Positions 8,646-17,481 of a DNA stretch of 64,000 bases are shown here, in pieces (the first letter of the stretch is position 1; every line of letters starts with the position of its first letter). A program made the translations under genes and the position numbers. This DNA is from Bradyrhizobium oligotrophicum S58 (GTDB lineage Bacteria > Pseudomonadota > Alphaproteobacteria > Rhizobiales > Xanthobacteraceae): positions 3,691,001 to 3,755,000 of the forward strand of contig NC_020453.1 of assembly GCF_000344805.1 (NCBI RefSeq). The letters are read 5' to 3'. The notes beneath the pieces were generated by a model. That model had not been told where the DNA came from. It ran no database searches and saw only the letters and a list, made by a program, of their open reading frames with translations.

Positions 8646-9947
8646 TCAGACATGTTCGAACACGGTGCGGCCGCCGACGATGGTGCGGACCACGCGTCCA
8701 GTGAAGCGGGCCTCGTCGAACGGCGTGTTCTTGCACAGCGATTTGAGGTCGGCCGGATCGAGAATCCAGGGCACGTCCGGATCGATCACGATGATGTCCG
8801 CCGGCGCGCCGGCGCGCAAGGTGCCGCCGGGCAGGCCGAGCAACTCCGCGGGCCGGGTCGACATGGCGCGGATCAGGGTGGTCCAGCTCAGCTCGCCATT
8901 GTGCACCAGCCGCAGCGCGGCCGGCAGCATGGTCTCGAGGCCGACCGCGCCGCTGGCGGCTTCCGCGAACGGCAGCCGCTTGACCTCGACGTCCTGCGGC
9001 GTGTGGTCGGACATGATGACGTCGATCAGGCCGGAGGCGAGTGCCTCGACCAGCGCGCGGCGGTCGACCTCGGTGCGCAGCGGCGGCGTCAGCTTCAGGA
9101 AGGTGCGGTAAGGGCCGATGTCGTTCTCATTGAGCGTCACATGGTTGATCGAGACCGACGCGCTCACCGTCAGGCCCGCGTCGCGCGCGCGCTTGAGAAC
9201 GTCGAGCGAGTCGACCGAACTCAGCGCCGCCGCGTGGTAGCGGCCCTTGCTGAGTGCGACGAGACGCATGTCGCGCTCGAGCACGACAGCCTCGGCCGCC
9301 GGCGGAATGCCCTCCAGGCCGAGCCGCGAGGCGAACTCGCCCTCGTTCATGACACCTTCGCCGACAAGGTTCGGGTCCTCGGTGTGATGCACGATCAGGG
9401 CGTCGAAATCGCGCGCATAGGTCAGCGCGCGGCGCATCACCTGCGCGTTCATCACGCTGCTGTGGCCGTTGGAGAAGGCGACGGCGCCTGCCGCGCGCAG
9501 CAGCCCGATCTCGGTCATCTCCTCGCCGCGCAGGCCCTTGGTCAGCGCCGCCATCGGCTGGATGTTGACGATCGCGGTATCGCGGGCGCGGCGCAGCACG
9601 AAGTCGACGGTCGCCGAATTGTCGATGACGGGCTCGGTGCCGGGCTGGCAGATGATGGTGGTGATGCCGCCGGTGGCGGCGGCCTGGCTGGCGCTGGCAA
9701 AGGTCTCGCGATGGCCCAGACCCGGCTCGCCGACGAAGGCGCATATGTCGACCAGGCCGGGCGCCACGATCATGCCGGCGCAGTTGATGACATCGGTGCC
9801 CTCGGGAACACCGGCGGCGCCGATGCCGCGCTTGAGGTCACGGATCACGCCGTCGGCGATCAGCACGTCGCCGGGGCCGTCGAAGTCGCGCGAGGGGTCG
9901 ATGACGCGCGCATTGGCGAGCAGGATCGGGCGGCGGTCGGTCAGCAT
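8646..9947 (-). CDS. pyrC: Dihydroorotase-like protein, probably non-catalytic (PyrC')
   Basis: 433-residue class I dihydroorotase homologue directly behind pyrB. Most of the family fold is present (APGLVD, GEPG, HHTEDPN, NHVTLNEND, MSDHTPQ). However, the metal-binding DxHxH motif after strand 1 is replaced by DICAF (residues 67-71), so both first histidines are gone. Loss of these ligands is the hallmark of pseudo-dihydroorotases that scaffold aspartate carbamoyltransferase in proteobacteria. The true dihydroorotase should then be elsewhere in the genome. Start placed at ATG 9947, 20 nt after the pyrB stop, giving a normal N-terminus. The inactive call rests on the missing ligands, not on any assay. 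Confidence 0.93.
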   Translation of the reverse strand: MLTDRRPILLANARVIDPSRDFDGPGDVLIADGVIRDLKRGIGAAGVPEGTDVINCAGMIVAPGLVDICAFVGEPGLGHRETFASASQAAATGGITTIICQPGTEPVIDNSATVDFVLRRARDTAIVNIQPMAALTKGLRGEEMTEIGLLRAAGAVAFSNGHSSVMNAQVMRRALTYARDFDALIVHHTEDPNLVGEGVMNEGEFASRLGLEGIPPAAEAVVLERDMRLVALSKGRYHAAALSSVDSLDVLKRARDAGLTVSASVSINHVTLNENDIGPYRTFLKLTPPLRTEVDRRALVEALASGLIDVIMSDHTPQDVEVKRLPFAEAASGAVGLETMLPAALRLVHNGELSWTTLIRAMSTRPAELLGLPGGTLRAGAPADIIVIDPDVPWILDPADLKSLCKNTPFDEARFTGRVVRTIVGGRTVFEHV

Positions 9948-9969
9948 GTGTTTCGTCCCGACTTCTGTA

Positions 9970-10923
9970 TCAAGCGTTGGGCAGGTTGCGGGCCAGTGCT
10001 TCGAGCACGGCCATGCGCACGGCAACGCCCATTTCGACCTGTTCCCGGATCAGCGATTGTGCGCCATCGGCCACGATGGACTCGATCTCGACGCCGCGGT
10101 TCATCGGGCCGGGATGCATGACCAGCGCGTCGGGCTTGGCATAAGCGAGCTTCTTCTGGTCGAGCCCGAAATACTGGAAGTATTCCGACGAGGACGGCAC
10201 GAACGAGCCGTTCATGCGCTCGCGCTGCAGCCGCAGCATCATCACGATGTCGGCGCCGTTCAACCCTTCGCGCATGTCGCGCGCGACCTCGACGCCCATG
10301 CGCTCGATGCCCGGCGGCAGCAAGGTGGAGGGCGCGACGACGCGGACGCGGGCGCCCATCGTATTCAGCAAGAGAATGTTGGAGCGCGCCACGCGCGAAT
10401 GCAGCACGTCGCCGCAGATCGCGATCACCAGCCCCTCGATGCGGCCCTTGTTGCGGCGGATCGTCAGCGCATCCAGCAGCGCCTGGGTCGGATGCTCATG
10501 CGCGCCGTCGCCCGCATTGATCACCGAGCCGTCGACCTTGCGGGCCAGCAGCTCGACCGCGCCGGAGGCGTGGTGACGGACGACCAGGATGTCCGGATGC
10601 ATCGCGTTGAGCGTGACCGCCGTGTCGATCAGGGTCTCGCCCTTCTTGATGGACGAGGACGACACCGACATGTTCATGACGTCGGCGCCGAGCCGCTTGC
10701 CGGCAAGCTCGAACGAGGACTGGGTCCGCGTCGAGGCCTCGAAGAACAGGTTGACCTGGGTGCGGCCGCGCAGCACCGTGCGCTTCTTGTCGACCTGACG
10801 ATTCAGCTCGACATACTCCTCGGACAGGTCGAGGAGGCCGGTGATGTCGTGGGCGGAAAGGCCCTCGATTCCCAGCAAATGCCGGTGCCCGAGGACGAAC
10901 GTCGATTTCGGAGAGGTTGCCAT
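9970..10923 (-). CDS. pyrB: Aspartate carbamoyltransferase catalytic subunit
   Basis: 317-residue ATCase catalytic chain, which condenses carbamoyl phosphate and aspartate in the committed step of pyrimidine synthesis. The carbamoyl-phosphate loop FFEASTRT lies near residue 57, HPTQALLD near 140 and HPGPMNRG near 275, all intact. Start at ATG 10923 gives the usual N-terminus ([12 protein letters not shown]); longer in-frame readings run into a non-conserved, oppositely coded region. First gene of the minus-strand pyrB-pyrC'-plsY group. No regulatory pyrI is adjacent, which fits a PyrB/PyrC'-type dodecamer. Confidence 0.96.
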   Translation of the reverse strand: MATSPKSTFVLGHRHLLGIEGLSAHDITGLLDLSEEYVELNRQVDKKRTVLRGRTQVNLFFEASTRTQSSFELAGKRLGADVMNMSVSSSSIKKGETLIDTAVTLNAMHPDILVVRHHASGAVELLARKVDGSVINAGDGAHEHPTQALLDALTIRRNKGRIEGLVIAICGDVLHSRVARSNILLLNTMGARVRVVAPSTLLPPGIERMGVEVARDMREGLNGADIVMMLRLQRERMNGSFVPSSSEYFQYFGLDQKKLAYAKPDALVMHPGPMNRGVEIESIVADGAQSLIREQVEMGVAVRMAVLEALARNLPNA

Positions 10924-11788
10924 TAAAGCCAGAGCTATAGGGGCGGTTTCCCCGAGGGGCAAGGCCGAAAGCCCGGGTTCCGAGTTATCCCCCGTTCCGT
11001 CCCGGGGCTGCCGGAGACCTGCACGGTGGCGGTCGACCGCGGCTGGAAGCCTGCTTCGATGGGCCATCCTGCTGGTAGGCATCGTTCCGGCCTCGGCGGC
11101 TCCCCTGCCTGCCGATTTTGTCTACCTCCGCGACATCGATGCGACGATCCAACAGGACATCCGCTATGCCGGCAGCAACAATTTCGTCGGGCGGCCCCTG
11201 CCGGGCTACGAGGCGGCCGAGTGTATCGTGACGCGTGGCATCGCGCTGCGGCTGAAGGCTGCTCAGGCCCAGCTGCGGCCGCGCGGCCTGTCCTTGAAGA
11301 TGCTGGACTGCTATCGGCCGGTGCGCGCCGTCGCGGAGATGCTGGCATGGTCGGAGGACGGGGTCGAAACCGCCGCCGGCCGTCGCTACACGCCTGGAGT
11401 TGCGAAGCGCGACCTATTTCGTCTCGGCTATATCGCCGTGCGTTCCGGCCATTCGACCGGCGCGGCCGTCGATCTGACGCTGGTCGAGCTCGCGGCCGAC
11501 AATTCCGCTGACTTCGATCCGGCAAAGGACTACGCGGACTGCACGGCGCCGGCGGCGCTGCGCGCACCGGAGGGCAGCGTCGATATGGGAACCGGCTATG
11601 ATTGTTCCGACCCGAAGGCTCATACCTCCGCGCAGGACCTGAGGCCCGAGCAGCGCCGTTGGCGGAGCGAACTGGTGGCCGTGATGGCGGCGCAAGGTTT
11701 TGTGAACTATGCCAGGGAGTGGTGGCACTTTTCGCTGCCGGGCGCTGGCGAGACCACTTATGTCTTTCGCATTCGGCCGCGCCGATGA
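10844..11788 (+). CDS. D-alanyl-D-alanine dipeptidase (M15D, VanX/DdpX type), start uncertain
   Basis: Zinc metallopeptidase of the VanX/DdpX family, which cleaves D-Ala-D-Ala. Mature-domain motifs are [21 protein letters not shown] (first His and Asp ligands), FDPAKDYAD and EWWHFSL (catalytic Glu and third ligand). A hydrophobic, signal-peptide-like stretch ending PASAA lies directly before the mature domain [10 protein letters not shown] (about 11060-11110). No ATG, GTG or TTG occurs in frame between it and the GTG/ATG pair at 10841/10844. That pair does have a GAGGAGG site at 10831, but using it gives a roughly 75-residue leader that overlaps the antisense start of pyrB. The true start may be a rare codon. 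Periplasmic peptidoglycan-dipeptide recycling is the likely role. Confidence 0.85.
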   Translation: MSWAERPSIPSKCRCPRTNVDFGEVAIKARAIGAVSPRGKAESPGSELSPVPSRGCRRPARWRSTAAGSLLRWAILLVGIVPASAAPLPADFVYLRDIDATIQQDIRYAGSNNFVGRPLPGYEAAECIVTRGIALRLKAAQAQLRPRGLSLKMLDCYRPVRAVAEMLAWSEDGVETAAGRRYTPGVAKRDLFRLGYIAVRSGHSTGAAVDLTLVELAADNSADFDPAKDYADCTAPAALRAPEGSVDMGTGYDCSDPKAHTSAQDLRPEQRRWRSELVAVMAAQGFVNYAREWWHFSLPGAGETTYVFRIRPRR

Positions 11789-11810
11789 TCGATCTCACCA
11801 GGGCACGGCC

Positions 11811-13454
11811 ATGACCCCATCTTCTTTTGCGACCCACGAGGTCTTCAACCAGTCGCCGCCGTTCGAGGACGTGAACCTGTTCACGGCCGACCGGCCGCTG
11901 ATCGAGGCCGTCAAGGCGAATGGTGCAGCCGGTGCCGAGCAGGAGCTGGCGGCGTTCGGAGCGCTGTGGGGCTCGGCCGCCATGGCGGAGCAGGGCCGGC
12001 TCGCCAACGAGAATACGCCGAAGCTGCGCAGCTTTGACGCCAAGGGTTTTCGCCGCGACGTCGTCGAGTTTCATCCGGCCTATCATCAGATGATGGCGCG
12101 CTCGGTCGAGGCGGGGCTGCACAATTCGACCTGGACGCCGCAGGGCAGGCCCGCCGGCGGTAGCTCCGAGGTGGTCCGCGCCGCAAAATTTTACATGGCC
12201 TCGCAGGTCGAGAGCGGTCATCTGTGTCCGATCACGATGACGCGGGCGTCGGTTGCGGCACTGGCCCTGCAGCCTGACCTGCTGACGAAAGCGATGCCGG
12301 TCATTGCGACTGATGCCTACGACCCAGCGTTCGCGCCGTGGTGGGGCAAGCGCGGCATGACGCTCGGCATGGGCATGACCGAGAAGCAGGGTGGCACCGA
12401 TGTGCGCGCCAATATGACAACAGCCGAGCGCACGTCCGACGGCTATCGCATCACCGGGCACAAATGGTTCATGTCGGCGCCGATGTGCGACGCCTTCCTG
12501 GTGCTGGCGCAGGCTGACGAAGGCCTGACCTGCTTCTTCATGCCGCGCTTTGCGCCCGACGGCTCGGTCAACGCGATCCAATTTCAACGTTTGAAGGACA
12601 AGCTCGGCAACCGCTCCAACGCGTCCTCTGAAGTGGAGTTCGTCGGCGCCTATGCCGAGCGGGTCGGCGAGGCGGGCAGGGGCATCAGCACCATCATCCA
12701 GATGGTGCAGCTGACGCGGCAGGATTGCGCGATCTCCTCAGCCGGCCTGATGCGCTCGGGGCTGGCGCATGCGCTCCATCATTCGCGCCATCGCAGCGTG
12801 TTTCAGAAGCATCTGGCCGACCAGCCCTTGATGCAGGCCGTGCTCGCCGACATGGCCCTCCATGTCGAAGCGACGGTGGCGCTGGTGATGCGGCTGTGCC
12901 GCGCGTTCGACCGCATACATGAGGATCCGATGGAAGCCGCCTACATGCGGCTGCTGACTCCGGCGATCAAATACTGGGTGTGCAAGAGCGCGCCGCCGTT
13001 CCTCTACGAGGCGATGGAGTGCCTCGGCGGTAACGGCTATGTCGAGGACGGCATTCTCGCGCGCCACTTCCGGGAGTCGCCGGTCAACGCGATCTGGGAG
13101 GGCTCGGGCAATGTGATGTGCCTCGACGTGCTGCGCGCGCTGTCGCGCGAGGCGGACGCGGCCACGGCGGTCCTGAAGACCCTGGCGGATGAAACGCGCG
13201 GTTTGCCCGGCGCGGCAGAATCCGGCGCCGCCATCAGCCAAGCGTTTCGCGGCGGCGACAGCGAGCGCATCGCGCGCCTCGCAGTCGAGAAGCTGGCGCT
13301 GCTCGCGGCGGCGGCCGCGCTCAACGCGGTCGCGCCCGATCAGGCCGAACTCTTCGCCGCCACCCGTCTCGCCGCTGTTCATCAGAGCATGTATGGCGCT
13401 ATCGATCTCGATCCCACTGCAATTCGTGCCTTGCTGGAGCGTACCCTGCCTTGA
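11811..13454 (+). CDS. aidB: AidB-like acyl-CoA dehydrogenase
   Basis: 547-residue flavoprotein matching the AidB subfamily of acyl-CoA dehydrogenases, slightly longer than E. coli AidB. Recognisable blocks are THEVFNQSPP at the N-terminus, SGHLCPITMT, GMGMTEKQGGTDV, GHKWFMSAP, LKDKLGNRSNASSEVEF and MECLGGNGY...ESPVNAIWEGSGN. E. coli AidB is induced by alkylating agents and binds DNA and FAD; its enzymatic activity is weak. The start at ATG 11811 aligns with the AidB N-terminus. The gene overlaps the next one by 4 nt, so translation is probably coupled. Confidence 0.92.
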   Translation: MTPSSFATHEVFNQSPPFEDVNLFTADRPLIEAVKANGAAGAEQELAAFGALWGSAAMAEQGRLANENTPKLRSFDAKGFRRDVVEFHPAYHQMMARSVEAGLHNSTWTPQGRPAGGSSEVVRAAKFYMASQVESGHLCPITMTRASVAALALQPDLLTKAMPVIATDAYDPAFAPWWGKRGMTLGMGMTEKQGGTDVRANMTTAERTSDGYRITGHKWFMSAPMCDAFLVLAQADEGLTCFFMPRFAPDGSVNAIQFQRLKDKLGNRSNASSEVEFVGAYAERVGEAGRGISTIIQMVQLTRQDCAISSAGLMRSGLAHALHHSRHRSVFQKHLADQPLMQAVLADMALHVEATVALVMRLCRAFDRIHEDPMEAAYMRLLTPAIKYWVCKSAPPFLYEAMECLGGNGYVEDGILARHFRESPVNAIWEGSGNVMCLDVLRALSREADAATAVLKTLADETRGLPGAAESGAAISQAFRGGDSERIARLAVEKLALLAAAAALNAVAPDQAELFAATRLAAVHQSMYGAIDLDPTAIRALLERTLP

Positions 13455-14275
13455 CCGACACTCCCGACGCCGCCGTCATGGATTCCCTCGATCCGCTCCA
13501 GCCGCCGCAGCAGGTCGCTCGGGCGCAGCATCAGCCGCGCACGCTCGGCTTCTGGCGGACGACGTTATGGGGTCTCCTCGTCATCGTCCTCTTCTTCGTC
13601 GGTCAACTGACGCCGATCGTCTATTTCCTGGTGCGTCATGACGGCTCGTTCAATGGCGCGGTTGAATTTCAAACGGCCATGGTCCAGGTCGCGAGCCGGT
13701 CGCTCACGGTCTCGCTGTCGGCGATCATGGGCGTGCCGGCGATCCTGCTACCGATCTACTTCGCCGTCCGCCACACCCGCATGTCCTTCGCCGACTATCT
13801 GGGCCTGCGTTGGACCACCTGGAAGAATTTTGCTTTCGGCGTGGTCGGGATGGTCGTGATTCTCGGATGCTGGGAGCTGGCTGCGCAGCTGACCGGACGC
13901 GGAGACACGTCGTCGAGCTTCATGGTGGATATCCTGAAGACCGCCAGAGGCGACGGCGTGGTCTGGCTGATGGTCATCGCCTTCTGCGTGGCGGCGCCGG
14001 TTTCGGAAGAGCTGATGGCGCGCGGCTTTCTCTATCGCGGCTGGTCGGACTCCTTCCTGCGGGTGCCCGGAGCCATCGTGCTGTCGTCACTGGTCTGGAC
14101 CGTGCTGCATCTGCAGTACGACTGGTTCGCCCTGCTGAACGTGTTTTCGCTCGGCGTGTGGTTCGGCTATCTGCGCTATCGCACCCACTCCACCTATCTG
14201 ACCATGGTGCTGCACGGCCTCAACAACCTCGCCGCCACGGTGCAGACGATGTGGCTCGCCAGCGGCCATTCCTGA
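13451..14275 (+). CDS. CPBP-family intramembrane glutamic endopeptidase
   Basis: Membrane protein of up to 274 residues with a CAAX-protease/bacteriocin-processing (ABI/CPBP) domain. The signature is in the C-terminal half: SEELMARGFLYRGW (catalytic Glu pair and Arg), VWTVLHLQ (His) and MVLHGLNN (His and Asn). About seven hydrophobic segments are present. The start may be TTG 13451, overlapping the aidB stop, or ATG 13478; neither has a strong ribosome-binding site. Substrates of stand-alone bacterial CPBP proteins are mostly unknown. It converges on the AEC transporter gene. Confidence 0.85.
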   Translation: MTDTPDAAVMDSLDPLQPPQQVARAQHQPRTLGFWRTTLWGLLVIVLFFVGQLTPIVYFLVRHDGSFNGAVEFQTAMVQVASRSLTVSLSAIMGVPAILLPIYFAVRHTRMSFADYLGLRWTTWKNFAFGVVGMVVILGCWELAAQLTGRGDTSSSFMVDILKTARGDGVVWLMVIAFCVAAPVSEELMARGFLYRGWSDSFLRVPGAIVLSSLVWTVLHLQYDWFALLNVFSLGVWFGYLRYRTHSTYLTMVLHGLNNLAATVQTMWLASGHS

Positions 14276-14283
14276 CCGGATCG

Positions 14284-15207
14284 TCAGCTCGCCCAGGCAA
14301 TCGCGAGCGGCATGGTCAGCGCGGCGAGCACCGTCTGCAGCGAGATGATCTGCGCGAGCAGCGGCGCATCGCCGCCCATCTGCTTGGCCAGCACATAGGC
14401 GCTGGGCGAGGTCGGAACGGCGGCGCAGATCGCGACCACCACGAGGCTCGGGCCGCTGACGCCGAACCAACCCGCGAGCCCGATCGCGAGGATCGGCATC
14501 AGCACCAGCTTGAGCGCCACGCCGAGCGCGGCCGCCGGCCCCGCGCGCCGCAGGCCTTCGAAATGCAGACCCGCGCCGGTCACCAACAGGCCGATCGGCA
14601 GCGAGGCCTGTCCGAGCGCGTCGGCGGCATCGTGCCAGAGCTTTGGCAGCGGCACATGCGCCACGTTGAGCGCGAGCCCGACGACGCAGGCCCAGATCAG
14701 GGGATTGCGGATGATCGTGGCGACGATCTCGCGCATCGACCGGCGGTTCGGAGAGGCGTAGTGGGCAAGAACAGCAACGCTGAATACGTTGACCATCGGG
14801 ATGATCGCGATCATTCCAACCGAGGCGGCCGCGAGGCCGCTGGGGCCAAACAGGCTGCCTGCCACGCTGAGCGCGACATAGGTCTGCCAGCGCGTGGCGC
14901 CCTGGAAGACCGAGGTGAAGGCGGGGCCATCGACGCCGGAGCGCGAAAGCAGCGGCCGCAGGGCGAGACAGAGCAGGGACATTGCGAGCGCCGCAAGGAA
15001 CAGGGCGCCACCGACACCTGCGACCGGCACCTTGCCGAGGTCCGCCTTGACCAGACTCTGCACCAGCAGCGCCGGAAACAGCACATAGTAAGTGAGCCGC
15101 TCCAGCCCGTGCCATTGTGCATCGAGCCTGATGAGGCTGCGCCGGAGACCGAAGCCGATCACGATCAGCAGGAACACCGGTGCGAGCGCTGCGATGACCG
15201 GGGTCAT
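14284..15207 (-). CDS. AEC-family transporter (auxin efflux carrier-like)
   Basis: 307-residue protein with about ten hydrophobic helices arranged as two five-helix halves, as in the AEC family. It begins with LAPVFLLIVIGFGLRR; the central NPLIWACVVGLALN and the C-terminal segment ending MPLAIAWAS fit the second half. AEC members export or import organic acids such as malate or malonate; the substrate cannot be read from sequence. The start codon lies 4 nt after the ruvX stop, so the two genes are likely co-transcribed. Confidence 0.85.
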   Translation of the reverse strand: MTPVIAALAPVFLLIVIGFGLRRSLIRLDAQWHGLERLTYYVLFPALLVQSLVKADLGKVPVAGVGGALFLAALAMSLLCLALRPLLSRSGVDGPAFTSVFQGATRWQTYVALSVAGSLFGPSGLAAASVGMIAIIPMVNVFSVAVLAHYASPNRRSMREIVATIIRNPLIWACVVGLALNVAHVPLPKLWHDAADALGQASLPIGLLVTGAGLHFEGLRRAGPAAALGVALKLVLMPILAIGLAGWFGVSGPSLVVVAICAAVPTSPSAYVLAKQMGGDAPLLAQIISLQTVLAALTMPLAIAWAS

Positions 15208-15211
15208 GGGA

Positions 15212-15697
15212 CTACTGGCCGGACCGGCGCAGCGTCGTCAGCCGGTCGAGCGCGCCCTGCAGGATGAAGATCGCCGCATGGGTGTCGATCACCTCGGCGC
15301 GCCTGGCCCGGCTGACATCCAGGCCGATCAGCTCGCGCTCGACCGCCGCCGTCGACAGCCGCTCGTCCCACAGCCCGATCGGCAGCGTCGTCAGGTTCGC
15401 GAGATTGCGCGCGAAAGCCCGTGTCGACTGCGCCCGCGGTCCCTCGCTGCCGTCCATGTTGATGGGCAGGCCGAGCACGAAGCCGACCACGTTGCGCTCG
15501 GCCGAGATCGCCAGCAGTCGCGCCGCATCGGCCTTGAAGGCCTTGCGCTGGATCGTCTCGACGCCGGTGGCGAGCCGGCGGTCGGGATCCGACACGGCGA
15601 CGCCGATCGTCTTGGTGCCGAGGTCGAGGCCGACGAGCGCGCCGCGCTCGGGCCAGCGGCCTGCGGCCTCGATGAGAGGAAGGATGGGAGCGGGCAT
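15212..15697 (-). CDS. ruvX: Putative pre-16S rRNA nuclease / Holliday junction resolvase RuvX (YqgF)
   Basis: 161-residue YqgF-family RNase H-fold protein, implicated in 16S rRNA 5'-end maturation and earlier proposed as a resolvase. The motifs are complete: [15 protein letters not shown] (first catalytic Asp), [12 protein letters not shown] and [11 protein letters not shown] (second acidic site), with a terminal [11 protein letters not shown]. Start placed at ATG 15697, giving about 20 residues before the first strand. A longer reading would begin at 15748, but the added residues are not family-like. Confidence 0.93.
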   Translation of the reverse strand: MPAPILPLIEAAGRWPERGALVGLDLGTKTIGVAVSDPDRRLATGVETIQRKAFKADAARLLAISAERNVVGFVLGLPINMDGSEGPRAQSTRAFARNLANLTTLPIGLWDERLSTAAVERELIGLDVSRARRAEVIDTHAAIFILQGALDRLTTLRRSGQ

Positions 15698-15867
15698 GGC
15701 CAGCCGCTTAGCATGGGCGCATCCGCGCGGCCAGCCAGCGTAGCGCATGGTTGCCGCGGCGCTGCGACCGTCCTATATCGTCGTTCGTACCGTGAAGAGG
15801 AGTGGTGCCGTGGATCGCAGGACCAACATTGCCCGCCGCTTTGTGTCCCCTGCCATCACGGTTGCTC

Positions 15868-17445
15868 ATGCCCTCCTTTCTGACGCTCGACGCGGTCGCC
15901 GCAGCGACGCCTGACGGTCATCGTCTCTTCGACAATCTCTCGCTCTCTATCGGCGCCGAGCGCGTCGGCGTGGTCGGCCGCAACGGGTCCGGCAAGTCGA
16001 CCTTGCTGCGGATCGCGGACGGCTCGTCGCAGCCTGCCTCGGGGACGGTGACGCGAAGCGGGACGTTTGGCCTGCTGGCGCAGCACTGGGATCCCGGGCT
16101 GCGTGTCGGCGAGGCGCTCGGCGTCGCCGGCGCCCTCGCGATCATCGACCGGATCGTCGCCGGAAAAGGCTCGGACGACGATCTCGCGCGCGCGGATTGG
16201 AGCCTGCCGGGCCGGATCGATGACGCGCTGATAGAGGCGGGGATGGGCTGCATCGCGCTCGATCGCGCGATGGATTCCTTCAGCGGCGGCGAGCGGACGC
16301 GGATCGGCGTCGCGCGGCTGCTGATCGAGGCGCCGGATCTGCTGCTGCTCGACGAGCCCACCAACAATCTCGATGCCGAGGGCCGCGCCGCGATCGGCCG
16401 GCTGATGCAGCGCTGGCGCGGCGGCATGCTGGTCGCCAGTCACGACCGCGCGCTGCTGGAGATGATGGACCGGATCGTCGAGCTGACCCCGGTCGGGGTG
16501 CACATCATCGGCGGCGGCTGGTCGATGTTCGCGCAGGCGCGCGATGCCGAGTTGGCGCGCGCAGCCGCTGCGCTGGACCGCGCCGATGCGCGCTTGCGCG
16601 AGGTCGGCCGCGACGTGCAGCGCCAGCGCGAAGCCAAGGCGCGCAAGGACAAGGCCGGCCGCGCCTTGGCCGCGCGCGGCTCGGCGCCGAAGCTTCTGCT
16701 TGGTGCGCGCGCCGAACGGGCCGAGAACACCGGCGGACGCTCGCAGCGAACGGCCCAGCGGATGATGGCCGAGGCCACCGCGGAGGCTGAAGAGGCTCGG
16801 CAGAACGTGGAGGTGCTCACGCCCTTGTCGATGGTCTTGCCGTCGACGGGGCTGGGCGCCGGTACGGAGTTGCTCGCCATGGAGGATGCGGTCGTCACCG
16901 CAGGCGAGCGGAGCTTCGGACCATGGACGCTTCATGTGCGGGGCCGGCAGCGGATCGCGATCGCCGGGCGCAACGGCGCCGGCAAAACGACATTGCTCAA
17001 GGCTGCGATCGGCGCGCTTCCGCTGGCCGGCGGAACGGTCCGGCGCGCCGAGGGACGGATCGCGCTGTTGGATCAGCACGTCGCGCTGCTGGATCGCAGC
17101 GACAGCATCATCGGCAATTTCCGTCGCCTCAATCCGGCGCTCGGCACGGAGGCGGCGCGTGCGGCCTGTGCGCGGTTCGCATTCCGCAATCGCGACGCGG
17201 AGCAGACGGTGGACACGCTCTCCGGCGGCGAGCGGCTGCGCGCGGGGCTCGCCTGTACGTTCGGCGGCGAGCAGCCGCCATGGCTTTTGCTGCTCGACGA
17301 GCCGACCAATCATCTCGACATCTCCGCCATCGAGATCCTGGAGCAGGCGCTGCGCGATTTCGACGGCGCGCTGCTCGTCGTCAGTCATGATCCGTCATTC
17401 CTCGCAGCGATCGGAGTAGCGCAGGAGTTCGTCGTGGAGGGCTGA
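15868..17445 (+). CDS. ABC-F family ATPase
   Basis: 525-residue soluble protein with two ABC ATPase domains and no membrane segment. Domain 1 has Walker A GRNGSGKST (residues 37-45), signature SGGERTR and Walker B LLLLDEPTNNLD. Domain 2 has GRNGAGKTT, LSGGERLR and LLLLDEPTNHLD. An Arg/Lys/Ala-rich linker (about residues 225-320) joins them, as in ABC-F proteins that bind the ribosomal E site. Members act in translation control, antibiotic protection or ribosome rescue; the exact subgroup is not clear. Start set at ATG 15868 (MPSFLTLDAV), directly before the first ATPase strand. Confidence 0.93.
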   Translation: MPSFLTLDAVAAATPDGHRLFDNLSLSIGAERVGVVGRNGSGKSTLLRIADGSSQPASGTVTRSGTFGLLAQHWDPGLRVGEALGVAGALAIIDRIVAGKGSDDDLARADWSLPGRIDDALIEAGMGCIALDRAMDSFSGGERTRIGVARLLIEAPDLLLLDEPTNNLDAEGRAAIGRLMQRWRGGMLVASHDRALLEMMDRIVELTPVGVHIIGGGWSMFAQARDAELARAAAALDRADARLREVGRDVQRQREAKARKDKAGRALAARGSAPKLLLGARAERAENTGGRSQRTAQRMMAEATAEAEEARQNVEVLTPLSMVLPSTGLGAGTELLAMEDAVVTAGERSFGPWTLHVRGRQRIAIAGRNGAGKTTLLKAAIGALPLAGGTVRRAEGRIALLDQHVALLDRSDSIIGNFRRLNPALGTEAARAACARFAFRNRDAEQTVDTLSGGERLRAGLACTFGGEQPPWLLLLDEPTNHLDISAIEILEQALRDFDGALLVVSHDPSFLAAIGVAQEFVVEG

Positions 17446-17469
17446 GCGGGCATGCCATGCCCGCTCAGC
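17441..17469. terminator. Bidirectional hairpin between ABC-F and cyclase genes
   Basis: Perfect 13-bp inverted repeat (17441-17453 and 17457-17469, 3-nt loop) that overlaps the ABC-F stop codon and ends just before the convergent cyclase-family gene. A very stable GC stem without a clear T-run. Confidence 0.6.
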
Positions 17470-17481
17470 AAGGCTCGAAGC

